Positions 36,001 through 48,644 of a stretch of 64,000 bases of DNA are shown one piece after another (positions within the stretch are counted from its first letter, which is position 1; the number at the start of each line of letters is the position of its first letter). The stretch is from Hepsetus odoe (Eukaryota; Chordata; Actinopteri; Characiformes; Hepsetidae). The translations under genes and the position numbers were made by a program. The stretch is from assembly GCA_017165825.1 (NCBI GenBank), contig CM029387.1, positions 17,230,740 through 17,294,739 on the forward strand, read 5' to 3'. The notes beneath the pieces were generated by a model that ran no database searches, had not been told where the DNA came from, and worked only from the letters and a program-made list of their open reading frames with translations.

Positions 36001-39000
36001 GTGGCCTGTCACTGGGGTGCAGGTGAAGAAGGGCAGGGGTCCCGATTAGGTCCTGTGGCAGATAACCCAACAGAGGCACCGCCCTAAACACAGAACAGAG
36101 TAACACATGCAATAAACTCAAATAAATCAATAAATAAAATGAAATAACAATGACATTCAATCAACTTTGCTACAATATAGTTTGTACGGTTTGTTATTTT
36201 TATCATCCGTGCGGTTATTCTATGTTCCAGAAACTGATCATAAACCCAGAAAAGCATAAAATAATGTGATGTATCATCGCACTGCGCAGCCCTTAACACA
36301 CCTCTCGTCAACATCCTGGAACATGCAGTTAGGAGTGTGCGTTGTGGTGAAGATCCTCTTGTCTGGCGGAATCCGAGGTGCTACAGAGACAGACAGACGG
36401 AGACAAACACACACAGTCATCCCAATCAGCCGGCAGAGTGAATAAAGAAAGGTCAAACGAATGAAACGCTTAGACGAGTAGTGTTTCTAAGAAATCGGTA
36501 ATTACCCTCGTATCCTGAGTGCACTCTCTCGGCCAGGATCAAACAGCAGAAATGTTCCTCCGACAGTTCTGCATCCTGAACCTTCATCAGATACGGAGTC
36601 ATCCTAAAAGGATAATACTGCAAACCCCCTTCCTTCTCCTTGCCGCCACTACACACACGACCACACAAACACAGAAAGAAACTTGTCATTGTGAGAACTC
36701 GGCACTGCTCACAGCGAACCTCAATGAAATTCGCTCTCTGCATTTTAGCTACACCACATGCAGCAAGGGGCAGCCAAACATCTAGCACCCAGGGAGCAGT
36801 GATGCAACGGGACCTTGATCAAGGGTACCTCTTGGCAACCTACCGGTCCGGGATTCGAACCCATGATGTTCCCTAACGACGACTAGTCCCTGACCACTAG
36901 GCCATGCTGCCCCATATATACAAATCAACAGTTTCACATGTAATTTATATGCAAGAACCTTTATAATAATTACATATTATCACGTTACATACAGCACTGT
37001 GCAGATTCTCAAACCACCCTTCACTTCTCCATGCTTGTTCCAAAGATGAAGGTGTTTCCAGATGATCAGGCGATTAGTTTACTGCTGATGCTGAACTCTG
37101 AGAGGTTGGAACCCCTTTAATCTAGAACCTTGAATCTTGCAGTAAAGCACTTGTTCCCATTAAAAATAAGTCATTATTCAATATGCCAAAGGTTTGAAGT
37201 GCATAAAATAGAAATAGATGGTGACTCAAGACTTTGCACAGTAGTGTGTTTCTAAAAAATGCTATTTATTTATTTTTTCTTTCAGGAGATGACGGAGCCG
37301 CAGATCCTCTCACCTGATTCGGCAGAAGAAAGATTTTTCCTGCATGAACTCTGTAGAAGATGATTCTGCGAGACAGAGAAGAACGTTTGTTACTCACCAC
37401 CAAATCCTGCGCTCCTTCCACAAATGCCCTCCATTAGAAGACAGACGAATGAATACTAACCTGCCCCGGTGCACATGCTCCATGCGGGCAGTCTGTAGGG
37501 TGTGGTAAAGCTGTAGAAAACACTGACGTCTTGTGGCGTCAGAAATTCCACAAACTTCCTGTCCTTAAACTCGTCCTTCCTGCAGTGCAGAATTCCCGCC
37601 GCCTGATCCGATATGTACACGATTTTGCCCGTTACCAGAGACACGGCCACTGCAAAGATATCCTGCACACACACACACAAAAGGCACATAATAATTAATA
37701 TACAAGTACGCTGCCCATCAGAGCGAAAGCTTTATTCAGGAGTTTTACAAATTAAAATTCTATTCAATTTTTTGGGCATGAACCTCAGAAAAGCTTGTTA
37801 CTCCTTTCTAAACCAAATTTTGTTAAAACTCTTTCAGATCCTGGGTTAAAACACCTGAAAAGTAAGCCTGTCATAAAATTGTAGCTGACGATTAACGGTC
37901 AAATAAATGAATACGGTTAACATTTACTTTTTATGTTATTATAAGCTTTTCAAACATGCTCAGTTCTTGTCCTAGTGGGCCGACGTCCAGCGTAGTTTGG
38001 TAATTCTCCTCTTGGAACCCTCTTAACCTGGCGCGTAACAGGTGGGTTGAACGAGGTGTGTTTGTTCAAGATAATCACCAAACTTTGCAAGACCCAAACT
38101 TTCTGTTTGTTCACCCTGGAGTTCACCCCGACACAGAAAAAAAATCCAGAAGCAGACCGATCGGCAGATTTTTCTGATGAAAACTTAGTTCATGTGTGGC
38201 AGATCCATTGCATTGCAACACCTGTATCATCAGTGGGTGCACCTTATTTTAATTAATCTACAAAAAGAAGTGTCTGGATATTTTTGGACACATAGTTGAT
38301 GAACTTGCTTTTGTGTTGATGTGTGTTTGCGTGCGTGTGTGAGACTCACAGTGTTTTTCTTAGTATATTCCGATGTAATGCTATCGATTTCCTCAATGGT
38401 GTAGGAGGACACGTCGAGACCAGGCGGCTGGTTGTCGTTGATCATCAGCATCTGATAGTATTCTTCATTAGCTAGAGGGAATAAATGCATTTTAGAACGT
38501 ATAGGCAAATGTTAACAAATGCAAACACACCCATAACATCTCGACCGTTCCCCGGCGTCTTTTTTTTTTGACCCTTTAAGTCTTCTGTGAATAAACACTC
38601 TCCTTTAGAACGGCCTCTTCTAAACTGTGCCTCATACAAGAAGCAGTGCTGAGTGTACAAAACAAACTGTTCTGAAAAAGAAGGTCAAACAGAATCGCTC
38701 AGTCTGAAGGCCTGCACACTCTGGGAGACAAAAGCAACCCATTTGTTGTTTGACCACCACGGACCGTCCAAAATTTAGGCAGATCCCGTTGTTAAATGGG
38801 TTTAGTTAAAGGGTTAACTGCCCAGAGCTGGCTTTTCCCACACGGATGAGAAAAAGACGAATAATATTTAACGAATGTAATCTCCGAACTTCTCCTCCAT
38901 CTTCTAAACTCTTTTTCTGTACTAAGCATGTGAGATTCACTGCGCCATGGTCTTCACGATCTCATCTGCATGAAAATGTCAACATTTCACAAACTTTACA

Positions 39001-40882
39001 CGACTGCTGTCTGCGTCCACCTCATTCAGGTGGACACAAAACAAGTGTGACATTTCAAAAGCTTCCACCTTGTGAAGGCGGAGCTAAAAGTTGGGTCCCT
39101 GGTTCCCATGGGAACATTGTTGGCAGACAGCTGCACCATGTTAATCAAGCAGTCCCCAGATGTTTCAACACAGTATCACATCTGGCCACAACAAAGTAAG
39201 ACTGAGTCTGTAACAGTGTCACACAATCATGACCTCACCTTTGACTTGTTTAACGCAGCGCAGTGCGTATCGTAACGTGTGGAGAGTGCTTGCTCGTCCT
39301 TTGCTGCGTTTCTCCGTTGGCAGGTGAAGCTTCAGCTCCTTCAGCGTCTTAAAGAGTTCTTTCTGCGTCTTCGCCTTCGCCGACTGCTCGCTGCTGCAGA
39401 AACCAAACATACGCCCAAACGGTCTGACCTTGAACTTTTTTAATCTTAGACCTGACTGCCACTTGAATTCTTCTGGTTGTGACTGATTTAGCCTGCTTGT
39501 ATATGTGATGGTTACCTGCAGCCACTGGTGGATGGATGATCCTGCTCTGAGCTCATCAGGCTGAACGCGTTAGAACTGCTGGGAGGAGACGGGCTCTGGG
39601 AGTTTGAGCTGAAAGAGCGGAAGAAATGCAGTGAGAAGTTTTGTATCTGCAGTTGGCTTCTTTTGTCCAGAGTCATTCTAGTCATTACTTTGCACCTCTT
39701 GATTTTCAAAAGAACCCACCATGCAACAATATCTCTGCTCCATCAAGCACACGCTGTGGTGAAGATTTTTATCATTAATCTCATTCTCTACCGTTTTCTT
39801 TATCATTCCATCAATTAAGGGCAGCAGTGGCCTAGTGGTTAGGGAATTGGCCCCCACATCAGATGATTGTGGGTTCGATTCCCTCACCAGTAGGTTGCCC
39901 TGAGGTACCGTCCCCGTCACTGCTCCCCAGGCGCTTTCAATAGCTGCCCCCCGCTGAAATCTCAGATATATAAAACACCACTTCTCCAGAGAAAAAGTAG
40001 ATTTGCATATAAATTATAAGTGATTTAAATTTACATCCTGAAAATCAAGCATGCATTTATTGCAAAGTCAAAAAATGTGGTGAAAGAAAGGATGTTTTTT
40101 TTTTTTGTAAATAAATAGGATAATTCACTCATCTAATGAAACATATTGTCTTCTACTTAAAATATGATCTTAAAATCTGGGGACAAACACATGCAATGAC
40201 TGCACTGAGACCAAGGCAGCACGAGATCTTCATCATGCTCCTCAAACCATTGGTCAATTTTCACTGATCAAAAGAGTGACAGGACACACTATCCTGCTGT
40301 AGTGACCACTGCAATTACGGACAGCAGAAAATTGTCCAGAGTGTCACATGTCCTCTGCGGTCTTGCTAGTAATCACTGCATACACCTGGTGCAATCCCCC
40401 CACAAAACCTGCCTTTCTGGAGATGCTCTGACCTCGTCCACTGTAAGATAAGTGATGCTCACTGCTTCATTCTATTCAACGCTTCATTCAAAGTTGTGAT
40501 TCAGTGTAAAACACCACGTCTTTGTGTAGAAAAGCAGGAAATCTCACCTTTTATTGCTCCCTGATGATTCCATAAGCGCCGAGTCTTTGCCATTCCCGTT
40601 GGAACTGCCCACGGACTCGTTACACTGAGACTCGTTGCCGTGTGACTCGTTGCAGTGAGATTCCGTGCAGCTCCCGCTGGAGCCGTTCCCGCCCATCTCC
40701 ATGTCCTCATGCAGCTGCGCATGGGGTCCAGGGAAAGGTGGCGGGTCATGACTGCTGTCGCTGCCATCTGAAGCCCCGCCCATTCGGTGCAGGTGGGACA
40801 TTGAGCCACAGGGAGACTCTGCCTCCTCTTCCTCAGACCTGCCCCTGAACAGGAAAGGCTTGGGATCCGATTCAGCTGCCAT
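30025..40882 (-). CDS. per2: Period circadian regulator 2, complete coding region (22 exons)
   Basis: Core clock repressor that with CRY inhibits CLOCK:BMAL1. Exons in transcript order: 40548-40882, 39516-39608, 39239-39393, 38350-38471, 37461-37662, 37314-37365, 36506-36648, 36302-36380, 35977-36083, 35707-35860, 35485-35593, 34671-34832, 34263-34359, 33966-34101, 33708-33832, 33120-33287, 32699-32938, 31460-32580, 30901-31063, 30623-30794, 30281-30431, 30025-30156. Total 4218 nt, 1405 residues. HLH-like segment at about 150-194, PAS-A at about 195-340, PAS-B at about 370-480. Phosphodegron GSSGYGSHGS at 523-532. CK1/FASP serine cluster SVVSITSQCSYSS at 721-733. A Gln/Pro repeat sits in the longest exon. 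The CRY-binding C-terminus includes KYFGSVDSSEN, and ECMYCE holds the likely zinc cysteines. PER2 rather than PER1 rests on that C-terminus and on the hes6 neighbour. Confidence 0.95.
31769..32101 (-). repeat. per2: In-frame 36-bp tandem repeat inside per2 (nine units)
   Basis: Nine consecutive units of 12 residues (one of 15) with consensus QQPFQPQQxYxx, where x varies. The units start at about 32101, 32065, 32029, 31984, 31948, 31912, 31876, 31840 and 31804 on the minus strand. All lengths are multiples of three, so the frame is kept. The array lies in the largest exon, between the conserved PVMAFVLPNYVFP and SSPLQLDLLQLE segments. Mammalian PER2, as I know it, has no such array here. Confidence 0.9.
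34497..34600 (-). mobile_element. tRNA-derived SINE fragment in a per2 intron
   Basis: Reversed core and B-box: CAGTACCTTGCTTGCAACC, then GGGATTCGAACCCATGACC. Confidence 0.6.
36686..36914 (-). mobile_element. tRNA-derived SINE (family A) in a per2 intron
   Basis: Reversed copy. It begins 38 bp upstream of exon 36506-36648 and contains GATCAAGGGTACCTC, GGGATTCGAACCCATG and ACTAGGCCATGCTGCCCC. Confidence 0.7.
39816..39957 (+). mobile_element. tRNA-derived SINE (family A) in per2 intron between first two coding exons
   Basis: GTGGCCTAGTGGTTAGGG head, GGTTCGATTCCC B-box and CACTGCTCC core. Antisense to per2 and 3' truncated. Confidence 0.75.
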
Positions 40883-40945
40883 TGGCAAAGTCAAGGTTTA
40901 GGTCAAAGGTCGCTCGACCTAACACATTGCCCAAGAGTGAAGATT
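40883..40945 (-). other. per2: per2 5' leader segment upstream of the ATG in the first coding exon
   Basis: A pyrimidine tract and CAG acceptor (40946-40948 on the minus strand) precede this stretch, so the first coding exon probably starts at 40945 and the transcript begins in one or more untranslated exons further upstream. It contains a two-codon upstream ORF (ATG TGT TAG, 40919-40927) that ends 36 nt before the main ATG. Confidence 0.6.
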
Positions 40946-41745
40946 CTGGGAGAGAAAGAGAGAGTATAAACTTTAAATGCCAAAGCGACAAATATCCACA
41001 CGTTCTCTGCCTGTCGAATGACATCTAAAGGTTTGAGTTTACGCTTTAGATCATAAACCGCTTTCTTGTCTCATCAAACGTATCACTGTATCACACCATC
41101 TCTGCAAAAGCGTTTTAAAAGCCCGGGCTGCACTCCTCCAGAATCTCATTCTGTGACATGTGCCTTCTGTATAATAATTAACTCCACCAGACAAATGAGC
41201 CAAAGCCAACTCCCCTTTCACGCTCCCTCCAACACTCTCGCCTTTAGTTATTAACAATAACTGCATTGATGCATAAATCATGATTAATGCAAAATATGCT
41301 TTAAAACATGCATATTATTCGATATATATATTTTTAAATACAGAATCAGAATAACTTCACGCCAAGAGCAATTAGCAGCATTCTGCGACCCAAACAAACC
41401 TCCAACGTAAACAACACACACAAGACCCTTAGAAAGAGCTCTGATGAACAATAAATAACAGTAATGAAATAAAAATCATGACTACTGCTAAAAATAGAGA
41501 TAGTACATATGTAATAATCAGGCATCATATTGTTTAACATATATTAATAACATCATCCATATGTATTGTTTATTTGTAGATGATATAAAGCTCTATTGCC
41601 CCAAAAGAGAAATAAGTACCTACTGGTCCCGGTCTCGAACCCACAACCCTCCAATCATGGGGCTTGGTCCAAAACCACCTTTAGACCACCTTTATCCCCG
41701 CTAGACCACCTCTGCTCCGTATTGCCCCTTAAAGCATTAACGTAT

Positions 41746-41793
<48 letters not shown>

Positions 41794-43889
41794 AAACCTA
41801 GAGAGTGAGACTAGTCTTCTAAACAAAAAGTTTACATAAGAATCTGGGAAAAAAACTTTACATAATACACATTACATACAAGCACCCCAGCAGGCACACA
41901 CTCCTCTGTAAGTGGTTAAGTCCTCTATAAGTGTGTATTACCTGTAGGATGAAAGCTTAATCAGATAGTAAGTCTATAGAGCAGCGTGTCACGTAGCGCT
42001 ACTGCAAGTGTTCCACACACTCTGTTACACAACGCAGCGGCGCGTAACAGAGATCATGTAATGATGCATCATATTTCATTATAGAGACTCAGGTATGACA
42101 TTTTTGGCTTTTACTTCTCCCAAGACTTTTCCTACTGAAAATACCCATTTGGAAATAAGTGTACAAATGGCATGGACATAAACAATAACATCAGAATTAA
42201 ACCTACAGGGTAAAAAGTTAAACCTCAGCTTTGGGGTCAGAAATAAGAATGTAGACTAACATTATTAGAATAAAATGCGTTTAATGCATACAATTATATA
42301 TATGTGCATATCCGTCTCATTAAAACCTGTTTTTCGGCTTCAAATCCAGTCCAGATTTAACGAACTGAGTTAAATCTGCAGCATTTTTTTATTAGTGTTT
42401 ATCTGGCCAAAAATAAACAACACCCAACGCACATGAGTTGGATGGACCGAAGTATTGCTTCACTCAGTGAAAACAAGAAGATAATCAACTCAAATAGAAT
42501 ATACCAGCAGTTCCTAGAAAGCCACAGATCTATTAAAATAGATACACACAATGCTGAACCCACACCTTAACCAGGTGTGTTTCCTGCGAGTCAAGATCCC
42601 TCAGACGCTGAAGCTCCTGAAGGAAATGGAGCGTCTGACAGGATCTGTCACTTTTCGTGTTGGTGTGTCGGTCTGTGATGTATTTAGTTAACGTGGCATC
42701 TTCACCCGTGTAATCTACACATCTGTCACTAATGGTAACCATCAGAAGATTCACATTTTGTAACAGACTCCATGAGCATAACCGCTGGCCTAATTCTCCC
42801 ATACGCTTATTAAACTGGGAAATGGTCCTAAAACTGTAGAAAAAGATAGAACATCTGACTTTCATTAAAAAAAGAAAGATCCTTTGAGTCTAAAAATAAG
42901 ATATTTATATAAAATGTGCAAACAAATCCCCCTGAAGCCCTCTCCTCCTCCTCTTCCTCCTTTCAGTCTATCATCTCACACGTTGACCTGCTATGCACTG
43001 CACGGTACACTGACACAGTTATGTAAAAGTGGAGCTTTATCGCTTAAACTTGCCCTCCCAGCTCGACTAAACTCGCCTATTTGCCCCCATACCATCAAAC
43101 ACCCAAGCTTCCACATATACTAGTCATTAAAACAGTGTCAGATCTAAAATAAACGATAAAAACCTCGGTTTTCTTGCATTCAGAGCCACCCGCGCATGCG
43201 CACTGCGAGTTACGTTATGCAACGTATTTTCTTTCAAGTTTTAAGAGAAATAAAAGAGAAATTGTAACACAAACCTGGACGAACAGTTAATGCAGAACGC
43301 GATCTAATGACTGAGGAAGGTGTCGTCGTCGTCCTGAAAGCTGCATGTGGATAAAATTCCCAAATCGTAGCAAACAGTCCCACCGGCTCTGGCTGCGCTG
43401 CCCTACTACTGTCAGTGTGAACGAACTGTTCTGGAGAGTCGGTTCCTTTGAACTGGTCCCTATCGGTCTGATTCACAAATTCATTCACAAATGACTCGGA
43501 TTTGTTTGTAGAGGTGCGACGTTCTTGTTAAATATATTTATATACGTATAGAATATCAATTTATTTATGGTGGACTAATTTGAACTGTAGTTTAAATAAA
43601 TGAAATTCTTATATATTTTCTTTTATTTCTGCTGCGCCCGTTTGTCTGTCTGTGCGGTCGCAAGAGTAAAAAATCTAAATTTCCTTCAGCATTTCAAGGA
43701 ATTTAAAAACATCTACTGTCAAAACACTTCAACTTAAAACACGTCCCCTCAAATTATTAGTTATATAATGCTACTTTTTCACTCAAGTTTCAAGTTTGAT
43801 TCAATTAATCGGGTCGTTCGAAAAAAATAATCGGTTCGTCAAAGTGAGTCACAACCCACGACTGAATCAACAGCTCGCGTACTGACCTC
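40946..43889 (-). other. per2: per2 first intron (non-coding), with one unexplained ORF
   Basis: This lies between the inferred promoter and the first coding exon. It holds a TG microsatellite (41742-41783), a degenerate reversed SINE head (about 41615-41735) and a 110-codon minus-strand ORF at 42533-42865 that I cannot assign (see findings). No other exon is recognised. Confidence 0.5.
41742..41783. repeat. (GT)n microsatellite
   Basis: About 20 GT units in per2 intron 1. Confidence 0.95.
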
Positions 43890-44070
43890 ATTTTTGACCC
43901 CGCCCCTTCTCCTGTCTCGCCCCACCCACAGGTTTCCGAGTCTCTCGCTTATTGGCTGTCGCGCCGGGGTTTCCAAGGGAAACACTACAAGTGACGTCAA
44001 TCGCAGCTGATTGGCTTGACGCTCCGCCGGTCTGTTTATGTAAACCGGCCGCGCGCAGCACGTGGAGAAC
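43890..44070 (-). promoter_or_regulatory. per2: per2 promoter with D-box, E-box, CRE and CCAAT boxes
   Basis: Motifs seen: perfect E-box CACGTG at 44059-44064; D-box TTATGTAA at 44036-44043; CRE TGACGTCA at 43992-43999; minus-strand CCAAT boxes (ATTGG on +) at 44010-44014 and 43951-43955; and a GC box near 43898-43906. The E-box and D-box are 15 bp apart. In zebrafish per2 a neighbouring E-box and D-box form the light-responsive module (established knowledge), so this is probably the same element. The untranslated first exon should lie just downstream (lower coordinates). A donor near 43886 is possible but I could not fix it. Confidence 0.75.
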
Positions 44071-47000
44071 CATGTTGAAGTGCACGGAGCAAAAACAGCG
44101 CATAATGACTATTTTTAAAAGACTTTATTAATAACAACGGAGGAAAAACACATAAAATAAGCAACATATATATATATATATATGAAATATATAAATGAAA
44201 ATATACTGTCAGATTCACTACAAACTGTAATCATTCACATTACACTTAATGATTCCACCTTCTGCACAATAACTAAATATATGCACATCTGTGTATGCAG
44301 ATTAACTTCTGTATTTTATTGTGGCGATCAAAGTGATCAAAGTAAAAATGTAACTGAATTGTATAACTTCTGGTTCTGCACGTGGCAGTAAAACTCTCGA
44401 ATCACATATTAACCAAAGTCCTTAATGATTGTTAAATAATGATCCTTTAAGGCAGAAGTTATTAATGTCATCAGTGGAAAGAACAGAGAAACATTTTAAA
44501 CACATATCCCGTGGACCTACTGTAAATTATATATATTGTGTCACAAATTCAGTGTGTGTGTGTGAGAGTATGTGTGACTTCATCTAGAGGGAAAGCTGGA
44601 CGTCACAGAATGATTCATGGAACTGGTTGTATAAGGACTCGTTTCGTGCTGAAAGAATCCGAGTCGGGCTGCTGTTATAAAACTTGGATCACATTTTATT
44701 ACATAATTTGACAAAATTAGGATCCATGCAGAGGCCGAGTTAACCATGTTGTTGGGCTGCAGTCTGAGCTGTGCTTGAACAGATGCAAGAATAGATCAGC
44801 TCTAAAAAGACTCTTTAATAGCAGCCTACTCAGTGCTGGGTGTGTGGGTGACTGTGCAGTCAGAACTTCAGTGCACTGATTCAGTTTAAGTGGGAGCTCA
44901 GCAGCCCTTTAATGCTCTTTTTGTCCAGGTTTGTTGACTTGATTGTGAGGATTCTGAGGAAAATATGTAGCGAGCAATGGAAGAAGCTTTGTTTTGTCCT
45001 CCAGGAGGACGGTCTTTTCAGGGTGTGATGTCATGTGAAAACTGAAAACCCGTGACTGGTGGGGTTATGACATCTGATATCTGTAATGCTCCGAAAAAGG
45101 TAGAATCCATCGATTTGCTTAATGTAATTCAAATGCCCATGTGCTAATTTATGACCATTCCTTTATTGTTTGATACATTAGCATGTTAGTATCCCACTGT
45201 ATTTCTCTTGCTTTTAATAAAACTTGAAAATGACAAGAACACTGCACTTTTAAAAAGAACATGAATAAGACTCAGGGACGAAGTGTTGAGCTGCTAAAGT
45301 TGGAAAAATATAATCAAAAACACAATCAAAGCAAAAGAGAATGGAGACGATGTAAGTTTATTGAGGGTTTAAGACTGAAATGAGTAAACATCCGTGGTGA
45401 AGAACCCTTAGGGACAGAGATTTCTAATCACATTGGTCGCCGCGTCATTTTCCATGGAGATCGGAAAGTGCAACACTGAAGCCAATCCATTTGATCCAAT
45501 CAAACCAATAGTTTAATCCCACTTGTATAAATAAACCGCTGTGACTCCACGTTACGCCAGAGTCAGAAAGGAGGCCGTGTTTTAGAACTGGGCCAAATGA
45601 GAACCAATCAGCCTTAGTGAATCACACAGCATACAGAAGTCAGAAGATCCTGGAGTGGTTGAGCTGTTTGACTAATCATGACTGAGGCTTTAAAGTACAG
45701 TAAAAAAAAAAATAAAATAAAAAAGTTAAACAGATTTGGTCTTTCAACAAAAGTAGCTGTATTATTAGTTAAAGCTGAGGTCAGAGAGGTCACGCATTTG
45801 GCATTTTCACTGTAAAACTAGGGCTGGGAGTCGATCCAAAAAGGAATCGATTCCTTGATTCCAGGCTTTTGGGAATCGCGAGTCAGGCTTGAGCCTTGTT
45901 TACATCAAATAACGTTGTCACGTTCCCCTTTTATCTAGAGGCCATTTTTATGGTTTTGGTCTAAAAACTGACTCTTGAAATGAATTTCTTCAATTCCTGT
46001 CAATGAATCTGGAGTTGCCAAAATTTCTGGAATTGAACAGCCTTAAAAATAATGTGCAATGTGCTTTTTTGGTCAAAGAAAGCTCTCAGTCTCTTCTCAA
46101 ACATTTCAGAAAGTACTGTTGTCACTGATTGTCTTCCACTACTCACTAAACTGATCCTTCTGTCAATCTGTGTGTCTACATTGATTGAAATCATTCTAAA
46201 TTTGAATCCAAATATTAGTTTTATTTATATAGTGCTTTTTACAACTTGTCACCAAGCAGTTTAATACTGAAAATGAAATTTTATGATGGACTGAATCATC
46301 TTTCAAAACGCAATTGTAATCCAAGGGTTCCACAATTAATCTGCTTTACCTTCTGTTTAATTAGGGACCGCAGTGGGAGACAGTCTTTATCAAACTGAGC
46401 GGGTTCAAATGTGATCTCCATGGAAAGAAGGCGTTCGGAAAGTTTTGGGACTTTGCAGAAAAATGAACAACACATGGAAGAAAGCGATAAATAAACAGTT
46501 GCTTCACATGATAAACAGTTTAGATTTGTGAAACGGGGTCCGACCGTCTTATCCAAGCTCAACCTAAACATACAAACACGCTGTCCCAGTACTGTCGTCA
46601 GCCTGGACAGCTTGGACATGCTCCACAGAACGTAGCTAAACATCGAACTCAAATTTAGTGTCTAAACATTATTCATTCAACATTATACTTCCGAAAAACC
46701 TGAAAGGTTATGCTGTTAAAACCTTCCTTTATCTGATCCCATTTTTGATTATTTACCCTCACTTTAAGCTAAAGATAAAATAGTTATGCTGGCTTTTCTG
46801 TAATATCAGCAGCCATAGCCGACATGATCTGGAAAACTGGTCCAACCCTGTCACAATCTATGAAAGAACACATTTGTTGGCGGAGCACAGATAAGAGAGT
46901 CATCATTCATCGAATCCAACGTTTGTTAGCATCCATTTAAAACTGATTCCTATCGGAAACGGACATATTAAAGGAAGAATCCAGTCGACGCTAATGTTAC

Positions 47001-47323
47001 TAACAATATCGTTCAGATGAGACTAACGGATGACTGGCTCTCATTCTTAATTAGCAACATCGGGTGCTGGATCTTAAACTTGTGAATCTTCAAAGAACCA
47101 ATAAATAAAAATAAATAAATAAACATAAAAGAGAACATTATGTAAACATAAACGAGGATTAGTGCACCGGAGAGCTATTACTTAACATTGTTTTACACGT
47201 TATCACTCACGCATACGATACACACTGTACACCAATGCAGCAACTATTCATTTTCAGGTGGTGGACATCAGCTACACAATCTACTGTTATTGCACAAAAA
47301 AGTTCTACACAAGTCACTGTCAA

Positions 47324-47382
<59 letters not shown>

Positions 47383-48028
47383 GACAGACACATCTGAAGG
47401 AGATTTATATATACATTAAGTCTGGAATATATTTAACAGATAAATTAAAACAGTGTTGAAGCATGTTTGGGGGGTGAAGTTAAAACAAAATCACTGTTAC
47501 GTCCAAAAAAGAAGATGGACGTTCCAGGAAACAGTCCGAGGGAGTGTGGATACCAAATATTCTGTGCAGAGCAGAAGAAACTGTTGCATTGTGGGGGACA
47601 CACAGCCACCATACAGGAACTTGCTTATGAAATGATGGCTCAATAAAGGCAACGTTGCAGTCCTGCAAATGTTACAGAACGAGAGATGAGAAATAAGAGC
47701 GGAAGAGACAGAAGTAGAAAGAACACGTGAGAAAAGAGACGAAACGTTCATGCTCGTATTTCTGCTACAAAACATTTCCTGACATGCAGCATTGCTTCAT
47801 GTTGTTATGCTCTGCCATGTTTTAAAGTTGTGAAAATGATCATTTTGTAATTACAGAATCACAAAGGAGACCTGATTGGCTAAACAACTGTTGATGTCCA
47901 CTGTGTAACACTCAATTTACACATGTGATCACAGGCTGCTGCTGAATGCTCTACTCGTGCAGAAAGTAATTAAGCCCACTTCATTATTAACGAATACTCT
48001 TTGCTAGAAAAGACACAAGACCACAGAG
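44071..48028. other. Intergenic DNA upstream of per2
   Basis: AT-rich, with short TA runs and one dispersed-repeat fragment (TTTATTTATATAGTGCTTTT near 46220). A 118-codon minus-strand ORF at 46296-46652 has no family resemblance that I recognise and is not called as a gene. From about 47.85 kb on, the sequence is the left part of the duplicated segment shared with 56.86 kb. Confidence 0.4.
47328..47376. repeat. (TA)n microsatellite
   Basis: About 24 TA units between per2 and the V-ATPase e gene. Confidence 0.95.
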
Positions 48029-48250
48029 GCAGCAGTGGTCTAGTGGTTAGGGACTAGACCCCAGGATTGGAAGATTGTGGGTTTCAATCCCAGACCAGTA
48101 GGTTGCCCTGAGGTACCCTTGAACAAGGTACTGTCCCCTTCACTGTTCCCTGTGCGCTTTAAATAGCTGCCCCCTGCTGCACGGTGTGTGTGGGGGAAAA
48201 GCAGAGGCTGCATTTCGTTGTGCTTCACAATGACAAATCGTCACTCTCAC
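48029..48250 (+). mobile_element. tRNA-derived SINE (family A)
   Basis: GTGGTCTAGTGGTTAGGG head, core GAGGTACCCTTGAACAAGG and a degraded tail. It lies just downstream (3') of the V-ATPase e gene. Confidence 0.75.
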
Positions 48251-48644
48251 ATCACACTGTAAAACATGTTTGTAATTATTCATAATTACAATGTCACAAT
48301 GTAATCATAATTCATGTCACATGTTCATTTATTAAACTCATTAAAAAGCTGCCTAGAACGAACCATTTATGACTTCAGCATGAAAAGGCACAGAGAAATG
48401 TCACGGATTAAAGAGTGAACAGTATGCAAACTCAAAATCTTATTCATGCTTTGGTCCCTTTAAAACGAGCGATTTTCCCGAACACTGAATTTTCTTATTT
48501 CATTTAATCTCAACCTCATGTACACAGAACCCATTAAACATGGTTCATTACTGTAATCAGTTAACGCCATCTTATCGCTTCATGACGTTATTATGGAACA
48601 GAAATCAGTTTGTAACAAACTTATCTGAATGACCTTACCTTAAT

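Noticed and set aside
43234..43488. 84-codon minus-strand ORF in the per2 upstream region
   Set aside because: Contains GATTCACAAATTCATTCAC-type sequence seen as a dispersed repeat in fish; no conserved protein features.
46296..46652. 118-codon minus-strand ORF
   Set aside because: No recognised domain, no splice context and a Ser/Leu/Cys-rich composition; no support beyond length.
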